From Prosthecobacter debontii (GTDB lineage: Bacteria > Verrucomicrobiota > Verrucomicrobiia > Verrucomicrobiales > Akkermansiaceae): a stretch of DNA of 64,000 nucleotides. The stretch is from positions 113,657-177,656 of the forward strand of contig CAMBPB010000001.1 in assembly GCA_945869465.1 (NCBI GenBank), read 5' to 3'. Under the pieces are notes generated by a model. The model was not told the origin of the DNA. It did no database searches and saw only the letters and a program-made list of their open reading frames with translations. Both the position numbers and the translations under genes were made by a program. Position 1 is the first letter of the stretch. Each line of letters starts with the position of its first letter. Below are positions 55,451 through 63,626 of the stretch, piece by piece.

Positions 55451-56467
55451 ATGTCTGACTCACAATTCCCCGCCACCAGTATCCACCCCGCGATCAACGC
55501 CTTGCTTGCCAGCCTGCGCACTGGAGATCCGAAAATCCATAACGGCCTCGGCCTATGGCCGGTCTTCGCCGATTGCCGACCCGAGCCGGCCTACCTGACG
55601 TTGGTCGAGGCGCTGCAGCTCGATGGCTTCAAGATCACCGAAGTCAGCGAAGGCGGCTCGGTGCCGAGCCTGCGCGTCGTCAACGAAACCCCGCAGCACG
55701 TCCTGCTTTTCGACGGTGAAGAGTTGAAAGGCGCGAAGCAGAACCGCATCCTCAACACCACCATTCTGATCGCGGCGGGCACCTCGCTCGACGTGCCGGT
55801 GAGCTGCACCGAACAGGGCCGCTGGTCCTATGCCTCAGCCGAGTTCGGGAGCAGCGGCAGCGTGGCCTACGCGGAACTGCGCAAGCGTAAGTCGGCGGAT
55901 GTGGCGATGTCGCTCCAGATCAATGCCAGCCACGCATCCAATCAGGGCGCGGTGTGGGAGGAAATCGAGTCGCTGCACGTCGCAGCCAAAAGCGGCGGGT
56001 CCTCCCAAACCCGCGCGATGAAGGACGCCTACAACGAACGCCAGAAGGAACTCGACGATTTCACCCGCGAAGTGCCCTGCCATGACGGTCAGTGCGGCTT
56101 GCTGGCGGTGATCGGCGATCGCGTGGAAGGCATCGACGTGCTGTCGCGGCCCGAGGCCTACGCCAAGCTTCACCGCCGCCTGGTCGAGAGCCACGCGATG
56201 GATTTCCTGATCCGCAAGGAAGGTGTGGCGCGCAAGCCGCTCGATCCGGAAGCCCCCGCCCGTTTCCTCGCCGCTGCCGCCAAGGCGGAGGAATCCATGC
56301 ACGCCACTCCCGGACTCGGCAGTGACCACCGGCTGCGCTTCCGCTGGGGCCACGGTGCCGCGCTGCGGGTCGATGACACCATCGTCCACCTCGCTCTGTT
56401 CGGCGGTGGCGGCCTTGGCAAGGGCCATCATCCTTCCGAAGCACCGCTGCGCCGCCGCCATCGCTGA
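55451..56467 (+). CDS. ARPP-1 domain protein (DUF6569)
   Basis: A 338-residue protein matching the ARPP-1 family throughout: LVEALQLDGFKITEVSEGGS, LLFDGEELKGAKQNRILNTT, and VPVSCTEQGRW. The ARPP-1 family has been linked by gene context to ADP-ribose/NAD metabolism and is found in conflict systems, but the biochemistry of this protein cannot be read from sequence. ATG 55451 follows 65 bp after the repeat copy 2. It is a stand-alone gene here. Confidence 0.8.
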   Translation: MSDSQFPATSIHPAINALLASLRTGDPKIHNGLGLWPVFADCRPEPAYLTLVEALQLDGFKITEVSEGGSVPSLRVVNETPQHVLLFDGEELKGAKQNRILNTTILIAAGTSLDVPVSCTEQGRWSYASAEFGSSGSVAYAELRKRKSADVAMSLQINASHASNQGAVWEEIESLHVAAKSGGSSQTRAMKDAYNERQKELDDFTREVPCHDGQCGLLAVIGDRVEGIDVLSRPEAYAKLHRRLVESHAMDFLIRKEGVARKPLDPEAPARFLAAAAKAEESMHATPGLGSDHRLRFRWGHGAALRVDDTIVHLALFGGGGLGKGHHPSEAPLRRRHR

Positions 56468-56490
56468 GCGGCCGAGTCAGTAAAAATCCG

Positions 56491-56540
56491 CAGACGGCCC
56501 GGGGCAACCACTCCCCCCATGGCCTGTTCCGGGCCGTCTG
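56491..56540. terminator. Strong hairpin between ARPP-1 and the next gene
   Basis: Perfect 12-bp stem CAGACGGCCCGG / CCGGGCCGTCTG (56491-56502 and 56529-56540) with a 26-base loop and no T-run. It may be a terminator without U-tract or an attenuator. Confidence 0.5.
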
Positions 56541-56579
56541 CCACTTCCCCTCATTTCAACCTCAAGCACCTAACATTCC

Positions 56580-57623
56580 ATGGCCAAGAAATCCACCAAA
56601 CGCAAATCCACACCCCAGCCATCTCCGCTTGTAGCGGTGCTCGAACAACTCGTTGTCCCCGCCTATGAAGCGGAATCAGAGCCTCAGGATGATGGTCCAT
56701 CTTTTGGCATGTCCGACCCTGAATCCGGTGAACCTCCCTGCATCCGCGGACTGCTCCGCGGCGAAAGACTCGTCCATGTCCTACCCATGGCGATCGACGA
56801 GGAAAGAACCCTGCTGCGCTTCAGCCTGCTGTCCGGTTACATCATCTCGGATTGTCCCTCGGCGGTGATCCTGTTAGGCAACCTGCTGGAACACACTCCC
56901 TTCCAAATCCGCACGGACTATCAGCTCGGATTGATGGGACGCCTCGGCATCGGCTGCGACGTGACCGTGCGGGCCGACGACGCGGCCTTGGTTCGCCGGC
57001 GGCTGGCGGAGTTGCTCAAACTGGCGGCAGACCTTGAATGGTTTTTTCCTCTGCGCATCTCACACCATCTCTCATGGAAGGACGTGAACGACCTGGAAAT
57101 CGACTGGGACGACCTACCCCACAACAACCTGCACAGCTTCCTCGATGACGGAATGGCCGTGCCACCCGACGAACGCACGCCCGTGATGATGATCCGCGTG
57201 GCCCAGGGCTTGGAGCGTTGGAAAGACGTGCTGCAACTGCTGCGCGACCACCCGGACGCCCTGCCGCCCCGTCCATACGCGCCCTTGAAATGCATGGCTT
57301 ACCGGGAACTCCGCCGCTGGCTGCCCGCCATCCGTGCGGCGAAGGCGGGTGGGATCCGCAACGGCCGCTATCCCGGCGCGAAGCGGATCAGCCCGGCCTA
57401 CACCCACTCGCTGATCGAGGCCGGTGACGAGATCGAGGCGCTGAAGATCCTTGGCAAGCACCAGCCCGGGGAACCCGCCTACTACGACTGGCTGCGCGGC
57501 CTCGCTTTGCATCGCGCCGGCGACCGGGAACAGGCGGCCACCTGCTTCCAGCGTTATTTCGCCGAATGGCCCCAAGACATCATCGGAGCCACCAAGGTCG
57601 CCATGCTGGATGCGGAGGACTGA
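56580..57623 (+). CDS. Hypothetical protein with TPR-like C-terminus
   Basis: A 347-residue soluble protein. The basic start (MAKKSTKRKSTPQPSP) is followed by a part with alternating beta/alpha character (RTLLRFSLLSGYIISDCP) reminiscent of YbjN-like sensors. The C-terminal third has helical pairs (YTHSLIEAGDEIEALKILGK, LRGLALHRAGDREQAATCFQ) typical of TPR. No family recognised; function unknown. Confidence 0.65.
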   Translation: MAKKSTKRKSTPQPSPLVAVLEQLVVPAYEAESEPQDDGPSFGMSDPESGEPPCIRGLLRGERLVHVLPMAIDEERTLLRFSLLSGYIISDCPSAVILLGNLLEHTPFQIRTDYQLGLMGRLGIGCDVTVRADDAALVRRRLAELLKLAADLEWFFPLRISHHLSWKDVNDLEIDWDDLPHNNLHSFLDDGMAVPPDERTPVMMIRVAQGLERWKDVLQLLRDHPDALPPRPYAPLKCMAYRELRRWLPAIRAAKAGGIRNGRYPGAKRISPAYTHSLIEAGDEIEALKILGKHQPGEPAYYDWLRGLALHRAGDREQAATCFQRYFAEWPQDIIGATKVAMLDAED

Positions 57624-57727
57624 AATCAAATCCAGGCCACCTCGCTCGACAGATGGTCCGAAGATGATTTAGCTCCTTTTGATTTCCTGATGCCGGAACC
57701 AGACCGCAAACAAACGTCCATTGCCCC

Positions 57728-59227
57728 ATGCGCAATCTCTCCAAATCCAAGATCATCGCGTTCCGCCAGTGTCCGAAGCGGATGTGGCTGGAAATCCACA
57801 AACCCGAACTGCGTGATGATTCGGCTTCGGAGATGGTCTTCGCGATCGGCAACCAGGTCGGCGACGTCGCACGCCAGATCTACGACACGGAAGGGAACGG
57901 GAAACTGATCGACGTCAGCGAGATCGGCTGGGACGCGGCCTACAGCGAAACCAGCGCCTGGTTGTCCGGAACCGTGGCTCCGCTCTTCGAGGCAGCCATC
58001 CGCATCGAAGGTGCACTAGCCCTCGCTGATGTCATGCTACCCGAACCAGGGGACAACGGACTCCGCTGGCACATGCTTGAGGTGAAATCATCCACCGGGG
58101 TCAAGGACTACCACCGAGAAGACTTGGCCGTGCAGACCTACATCGCCACCACCGCCGGAATCGACCTAGCCAGCGCTTCGCTTGCCCACGTCGACAACTC
58201 GTTCGTCTATCCCGGTGGTGGCGACTATCGCGGCCTTCTCAAGTCCGTCGACCTCACCGATGAGGTTCGCGCCAAGGCAAGCGAAGTCGCCATCTGGATT
58301 GCCGAGGCTCAGAAGGTCGCCGCCCTCACCGCCGAGCCGAAGATCGAGACAGGCTCGCAATGTTCAAAACCCTTTGATTGCCCGTTCCGTCACCATTGTA
58401 ATCGCGACAAAACCGCCACTGAATTTCCGCTGAATTCCCTTCATCGCCTTGGAGCAAGACAGCTCGACGAACTAGAAGCCTTGGGCTACGACGATTTGAG
58501 GAACGTCCCCGATCAGATGCTCTCGCCCGTCAACCGGATGATCAAAACGCAGTCACTCGCCGGCGAGGCCTGGTTCGACTCTGCGGGAGCCGCCGCCGAC
58601 CTCAAGCCGCACAAGGGCACCGCCTATTTTCTCGACTTCGAGACCATCAGCTTCGGCGTCCCCATCTGGAAAGGCACCCGCCCCTATCAGCAACTCCCCT
58701 TCCAGTTCAGCCTCCATGTTGTCTCCGGGAGAGGTGGGATAGAACATCACGACTTCCTCGCCCTCTCCGGAGAGGATCCCAGCGAGAACTTCGCCTGCGC
58801 CCTGATCGCCAACTGCGGCACGACGGGTCCGGTCTTTGTTTACAATGCGGGCTTTGAGAACGGGGTCATGCGGGGACTCGCCGAGCGCTTCCCTCACCTT
58901 AGCCATGGATTGCTGGCCATCGTTGATCGAGTCGTCGATCTCCTACCCGTCGCACGAAACCGCTACTATCACCCCAGCCAGCACGGCAGCTGGAGCATCA
59001 AGGCCGTCCTCCCCGCAGTCTGCCCGGACCTCGCCTATGACTCGCTCGACGGAGTGCAGCACGGCCAAGCCGCTCAAGCCGCCTTCCTCGAAGCCGTGTC
59101 TCCCGGAACCACTCCGGAACGAAAGGCCGAGATCGAACGACAGCTCCTCGCTTATTGCAAACTCGACACACTGGCGATGGTGCGGCTCTGGGAGTTCTTC
59201 AAGGGGCGCAAACCAAAAAGCTGTTAG
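57728..59227 (+). CDS. DUF2779 nuclease: Cas4-like plus RNase H-like
   Basis: A 499-residue predicted nuclease. The N-terminal part has the PD-(D/E)XK core (LEVKSSTGVKDYHREDLAVQ) and an iron-sulfur pattern as in Cas4/AddB: Cys in FRQCPKRMW and then CSKPFDCPFRHHC. The C-terminal DUF2779 part has the DEDD-type exonuclease pattern (YFLDFETISFGVPIWKGTRP, FVYNAGFENGVMRGL). Two nuclease folds in one chain suggest DNA or RNA processing in defence or repair. The neighbouring DUF6994 gene follows within 32 bp. Confidence 0.82.
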   Translation: MRNLSKSKIIAFRQCPKRMWLEIHKPELRDDSASEMVFAIGNQVGDVARQIYDTEGNGKLIDVSEIGWDAAYSETSAWLSGTVAPLFEAAIRIEGALALADVMLPEPGDNGLRWHMLEVKSSTGVKDYHREDLAVQTYIATTAGIDLASASLAHVDNSFVYPGGGDYRGLLKSVDLTDEVRAKASEVAIWIAEAQKVAALTAEPKIETGSQCSKPFDCPFRHHCNRDKTATEFPLNSLHRLGARQLDELEALGYDDLRNVPDQMLSPVNRMIKTQSLAGEAWFDSAGAAADLKPHKGTAYFLDFETISFGVPIWKGTRPYQQLPFQFSLHVVSGRGGIEHHDFLALSGEDPSENFACALIANCGTTGPVFVYNAGFENGVMRGLAERFPHLSHGLLAIVDRVVDLLPVARNRYYHPSQHGSWSIKAVLPAVCPDLAYDSLDGVQHGQAAQAAFLEAVSPGTTPERKAEIERQLLAYCKLDTLAMVRLWEFFKGRKPKSC

Positions 59228-59259
59228 CCAGGCATTGGGACAACACCGTAATCAACGCA

Positions 59260-59970
59260 ATGAACAACAGCAGACCGATAGACACTACGTTCGACTTCCG
59301 ATCAGACACGCCACCCAAAAAAGACCCCGACACTTGGAGTCCGACGCTCTGCCGATACCACAGGCTGCTATGGAGCAAGCGATTGCCAAGCGGTGAACTT
59401 TTCGATCTCGATTGCAAGACAGCCCCATTCTACCTGCGTCACTGCTCGGATCTGGGCGGGTTCTGTTTGTCCAGTGACACGGTTATACCCACCTTCAAAA
59501 AGCGGACGATTGATCAAGTTCCAAAGGAATTGATGACGTTCGGAGGCCTTGGTTACACAATCGGCGGAATGATGCTGTTCCCGGCAAATCAGATTCAGAG
59601 AAAGTGGACAATCAACCAAGCGCGTGGCTGCACGAAGAAGATCTGTGATCGATTCGATCTGACACTGGAGTGTATCCGACGCCACTACGCCGGGGGCGAA
59701 AGTCCTCTGAGTAAAGTGCTCGCCCGATACCAGGATTTCTTCGGCTTGTTCCGCGATTTTTCTGGATACGTGGAGTTCTTTCTTCTGCAAGACATCGTCA
59801 CCGACGATTGCAAAGCCTTACGTTTTTTCACTCCTTTCGATAACTTCAATTCGTCACCAGTGCCGGATAGCCTCAGCGCCTATCTCGCCTACAAGAAATC
59901 GGCAGTCGAGTTCCTCAATGCACGGAACCAACGCATTAGAGACTGGTCGGAAATCCACCTGACCGTCTGA
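59260..59970 (+). CDS. DUF6994 family protein
   Basis: A 236-residue protein matching the DUF6994 pattern: FDFRSDTPPKKDPDTWSPTL, then RYHRLLWSKRLPSGELFDLD and YLRHCSDLGGFCLSSDTV. Codon use is less GC-rich than in core genes. It follows the nuclease gene in the same direction, 32 bp apart, and may share its transcript. The family has no known function; the frequent link with mobile regions is an impression, not shown here. Confidence 0.7.
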   Translation: MNNSRPIDTTFDFRSDTPPKKDPDTWSPTLCRYHRLLWSKRLPSGELFDLDCKTAPFYLRHCSDLGGFCLSSDTVIPTFKKRTIDQVPKELMTFGGLGYTIGGMMLFPANQIQRKWTINQARGCTKKICDRFDLTLECIRRHYAGGESPLSKVLARYQDFFGLFRDFSGYVEFFLLQDIVTDDCKALRFFTPFDNFNSSPVPDSLSAYLAYKKSAVEFLNARNQRIRDWSEIHLTV

Positions 59971-60120
59971 CCAACGGATGCAGTGATCCCTTGAACTGCA
60001 AGACACGCCCCACGGGGCACACTCATCGCCTCTGGCGACAATTACGGAAACCATGATCCCGCTGGTCACATTCGCTATGATGGCATCTTTCGCGTGACGT
60101 ATTCCCATTTGGTAAATAGA

Positions 60121-60840
60121 TCACTCAGTCTGAAGCAAGAAGTATTGCGATCCTGAGCCGGCAAACTCAGCAGAAAGGTCACGCTCGATCACAAAGCCGC
60201 ACGCCCTTGCTATTTCCAGAATTTCATCCGTTGCCCACCGACGAATCACGAACTCGTCGTCGTAGCGCGTCACGTCACCATCCGGATTCTGCAGCTCCAA
60301 GGATTCCCGATAAAGATAATGAGCCCCTCCACATGACTGGATCGTTACCTGCCTTGTCAGCAGGCCATCACTCATTTCAAAGCCGTGGAAAAGAGCGGAA
60401 GTAGCGACGTCCACCAGCATGCGTCCACCGTCCTTCAATGCGCTCCGCACAGCGGACAGCGATTCCAAGAGTTCCTGCTCCTCCTGGATGTAAAGCAGCA
60501 CGGTGAAAACACCCAATGCCAGATCTGCCGGTTTTGAGGATCGGAAATCCGACATGGAACAGCATTCGGTCACAATTTCGACTCCGTTGGCTTTTTTACG
60601 CAGTTGCTCAAGCATTGCTTCGCAGGGATCGACCGCAACCACCTCATGACCCTCACGCGCGAGTGGAATAGCCAGACGACCGGTGCCCGCGCCGAAGTCG
60701 ATGATGTGTGACGGCGAGGCGCACAATTCGGAAATGACGTTCAGCGTGAGATCGGTCAGTCGCCCGTAGAGCGGTCCGAATGATCTTTCGTAGGCGAGGT
60801 CATAGACTTCCGCCCACGATGCATGGGGAGTGTGGTTCAT
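60121..60840 (-). CDS. SAM-dependent methyltransferase
   Basis: A 239-residue class I methyltransferase. IDFGAGTGRLAIPLAREGHE is motif I, VVAVDPCEAMLEQLRKKANG motif II, and LALGVFTVLLYIQEEQELLE motif IV, as in Methyltransf_25-type enzymes for small molecules. The start overlaps the stop of the upstream aspartic protease gene (60837-60840), so the two are coupled. The substrate is unknown. Confidence 0.82.
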   Translation of the reverse strand: MNHTPHASWAEVYDLAYERSFGPLYGRLTDLTLNVISELCASPSHIIDFGAGTGRLAIPLAREGHEVVAVDPCEAMLEQLRKKANGVEIVTECCSMSDFRSSKPADLALGVFTVLLYIQEEQELLESLSAVRSALKDGGRMLVDVATSALFHGFEMSDGLLTRQVTIQSCGGAHYLYRESLELQNPDGDVTRYDDEFVIRRWATDEILEIARACGFVIERDLSAEFAGSGSQYFLLQTE

Positions 60841-61505
60841 AGCGAGAGCATGTTTCGGCGTGGAAAATAGCCGACCGTCCTTTCTTCGAGGATCGCATTG
60901 CCAAGAATCCCCTGAACGTCCGCCATTATCAGCGACATCCCGAGCAAGCCGGGCAGTTGGCCGCAGCGGAGCGTGTGGATTGCCTGACCAAGGGCAAAAG
61001 GCACCATGTGGGTTTCAGTCTCGAACTGTCCGAAGCCAGGGTAAAAATCCTCCAGCATCCCGGCATTTGGAAACTTATTGAGCAGATCGTCCTGAAGATA
61101 TGAGACCTGTGCCCCGGTATCGAAAAACATGCGGAATGCTTCCCCCGACACCGTCACGGAAATGATCGGAATGCCCATGAATTCATCCAACTCAAGCCGC
61201 TCCCCCGAATGCCCCAGCTCATCGAACGAGAGAATCAGCCGTCCGCCGGGTAGATCGATGATCTGGTCGAATGCGCTGAGCACATCCGCGCCAAGCAACC
61301 CCTTGCACTCCACCCCCACCGACGCCGAGAGAAACTCCGAGTCCAACCCCATGTAGGAGTCGTCGATCGTGAATTTCCGCCCAAGGAAATCGAGACAAGA
61401 TCGGCTCCCAAAGCTGGTTGGAGCGCCGGTATCGTGAAGCCACAAGCCGTCCTCAAGATCGAGAAACAGGTGCGCATTGCGGTGAATCAGTGGGATGGTT
61501 GTCAT
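60837..61505 (-). CDS. Two-lobed retropepsin-like aspartic protease
   Basis: A 222-residue protein with two similar halves. Each has a DTGA motif followed by the hydrophobic-hydrophobic-Gly signature: LWLHDTGAPTSFG with GLLGADVLSA, and RMFFDTGAQVSYLQ with GILGNAILEE. This is the layout of a retropepsin fused to itself in one chain, similar to pepsin. No signal peptide, so it is likely cytoplasmic. It is cotranslated with the methyltransferase. Start ATG 61505. Confidence 0.72.
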   Translation of the reverse strand: MTTIPLIHRNAHLFLDLEDGLWLHDTGAPTSFGSRSCLDFLGRKFTIDDSYMGLDSEFLSASVGVECKGLLGADVLSAFDQIIDLPGGRLILSFDELGHSGERLELDEFMGIPIISVTVSGEAFRMFFDTGAQVSYLQDDLLNKFPNAGMLEDFYPGFGQFETETHMVPFALGQAIHTLRCGQLPGLLGMSLIMADVQGILGNAILEERTVGYFPRRNMLSL

Positions 61506-61583
61506 CGATGGAGCAAGCTACTCACATCCATGCCCAACTACGGGCTCTCACGCAAGCCCTCAACAGCCTTAGACTTGAGTCTG

Positions 61584-63611
61584 ATGCCGCCATCAACTAG
61601 CACACCAGTAGTGACCGCCGCCGAATACCGCCAAGCCCTCGACGCTCTGCCCTACGGCAAGCGCCTTCCTGGTGCGGTGTATTTGATCGATCCGGGCGAG
61701 GACTCGCGCATTCCATCGCTGCTCCGCATTACGGTGGCAGAGCTGCGGAAACGCCTGGAAATCGGACCGGAATTCAATTTGCTGAAATTCCATACAGCCT
61801 CACCGAAAATCTCATTCCTCGCCTATCCGGATTTCGAAAAGGATCCGCATCCCGCTTTGAAGGAGGCGGTCATCGTCGATCTGGTCACTGGCAAAACCCG
61901 CCGCGATGACTACCGCGCACGCGCCAATCCGCCGATCCTCCACCGTAAGGAAACTTTCCTGCCGCCGGAGCACCCGCTGTATGGAAAGTTCTCGAAGCTC
62001 ACCCGGCAGGAAGAAGTCGCCGGCCTGCTGGATGATACTGCCCGCATCGGTTTCCGCATCAACTGGGAGCGAATCTTGGCGGAAAAGGGACTCGCCTTCA
62101 AAGGCCATCGTCTCATTGAAAGCGAAGCCGCAACACCTCCTGCGTCTATTTCGCCGAAGAAGAAAATCCACCGCCACAAGACAGCGCTTGTTCGCCGTGA
62201 AATATCCAAACCCGTCAAGACTCTGCTGGAACTCGGCCAACTCCGACGCGGCGAGTCCTTCTTCGACTACGGCTGTGGTCACGGTGGTGATGTACTCGCG
62301 ATTGAAAAACTTGGACACCCCTCCAACGGCTGGGATCCAGTCCATGCGCCGGACGAGCCAAAACAAGCTGCCGACGTGGTCAACCTCGGCTTCGTTCTCA
62401 ACGTCATCGAAGACCCCGCCGAACGCGTGGAAGCCCTGATCGACGCCTGGCAGCACACCCGCCGCGCTCTTCTCGTTTCCACACTTATCGCCGGACAGGA
62501 AGCCTACGATGATGTCCTCACATTCGGCGTTGGCGTGCTCACCCGGCGCGACACTTTTCAGAAATTTTTCGAACCGGCGGAAATCCAAGCGTTGCTCGAA
62601 GACACCTTGCACACGGAAGCCGTGCCGATCGGCCTCGGCATCTATCTGGTCTTTCGCGACACTGCCGATCTTCACGATTTCCTCGCCTCCCGCGCCCGCC
62701 GCTTCATCGATTGGGAATCGCTCTCGCGCCGCCTCGGCATTCTCAAAGCACTCCGTGCGAAACGCGATCCCTACGACACGCATCGCGAACTGCTCGATGT
62801 CTTTTGGGAATCTGTTCTCGTGTTAGGCCGCATCCCGCGCGACGAGGAGTTCGACCGCCTTGCTGAAGTCCGCCAAGCCTGTGGCTCGCTGCCACGCGCC
62901 CTTCAGCTCTTCATTGACCGCTTTGGCGAGCCTACCTTTGTTGCTGCACGACAAAGGAGAAAGGAGGATTTGTTAGTCTTCATCGCCGCCGCCCAACTCC
63001 GTCGCAAGATCCCATTTAACCAGCTTTCCCTCCGCCTCCAGCGCGACCTTCGCGCGTTCTTCGGTAGCTACACCAACGCCGAAGAAAAAGCCCGCGAACT
63101 CATGTTCGCCGCCGGCGACTCGGACGAACTGGAAATCGCCGCCGCGCAACTCGACTTTGGTTTCCTCGATCCGAAGGAAGGCCACTTCACCGTCCACCGT
63201 AGCCTGCTCGACGAACTCCCGGTCATCCTCCGCGTTTATGTCGAATGTGCGGCCCGCCTTTACGGAGATCCCCGCGAGGCAGACCTCATCAAGATCCATC
63301 TGCATTCACGCAAACTCACTTTCCACTACTACCGCGACTTTGACAGCTCGCCGCTTCCCGAACTGCTCACCCGGATCAAGATCGACCTCAGGCGGCTCTT
63401 CGTCACGGTCATCGATCATACCAATGGTCGAGAGCATCAGCTTCTGTTTTTCAAAGAGCGGTTCCTCCCCAAGGACCACCCGGACCGCTCGAAGATGGAC
63501 CGCTTCAGCGCCAAGCTCAGGAAGCTCGGCCTGCGCGAGGAAACCATCGGCTACGGACCGTCGAAGGAAAAATGGGAGGAGTTCACCGCGCAGTTACCCA
63601 AGATCTCATGA
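61584..63611 (+). CDS. DNA phosphorothioation-associated putative methyltransferase
   Basis: A 675-residue protein of the family often found beside Dnd sulfur-modification genes. The N-terminal part (YRQALDALPYGKRLPGAVYL) and the C-terminal part (LHSRKLTFHYYRDF) match it. The middle holds a Rossmann methyltransferase: SFFDYGCGHGGDVLAIEKLG is motif I and WDPVHAPDEPKQAADVVNLG is the next block. ATG 61584 (MPPSTSTP) is chosen; upstream codons belong to no clear start. No dndA-E genes are in the window, so its partners may lie to the right. Confidence 0.8.
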   Translation: MPPSTSTPVVTAAEYRQALDALPYGKRLPGAVYLIDPGEDSRIPSLLRITVAELRKRLEIGPEFNLLKFHTASPKISFLAYPDFEKDPHPALKEAVIVDLVTGKTRRDDYRARANPPILHRKETFLPPEHPLYGKFSKLTRQEEVAGLLDDTARIGFRINWERILAEKGLAFKGHRLIESEAATPPASISPKKKIHRHKTALVRREISKPVKTLLELGQLRRGESFFDYGCGHGGDVLAIEKLGHPSNGWDPVHAPDEPKQAADVVNLGFVLNVIEDPAERVEALIDAWQHTRRALLVSTLIAGQEAYDDVLTFGVGVLTRRDTFQKFFEPAEIQALLEDTLHTEAVPIGLGIYLVFRDTADLHDFLASRARRFIDWESLSRRLGILKALRAKRDPYDTHRELLDVFWESVLVLGRIPRDEEFDRLAEVRQACGSLPRALQLFIDRFGEPTFVAARQRRKEDLLVFIAAAQLRRKIPFNQLSLRLQRDLRAFFGSYTNAEEKARELMFAAGDSDELEIAAAQLDFGFLDPKEGHFTVHRSLLDELPVILRVYVECAARLYGDPREADLIKIHLHSRKLTFHYYRDFDSSPLPELLTRIKIDLRRLFVTVIDHTNGREHQLLFFKERFLPKDHPDRSKMDRFSAKLRKLGLREETIGYGPSKEKWEEFTAQLPKIS

Positions 63612-63626
63612 GAGAGGATTTATTTG

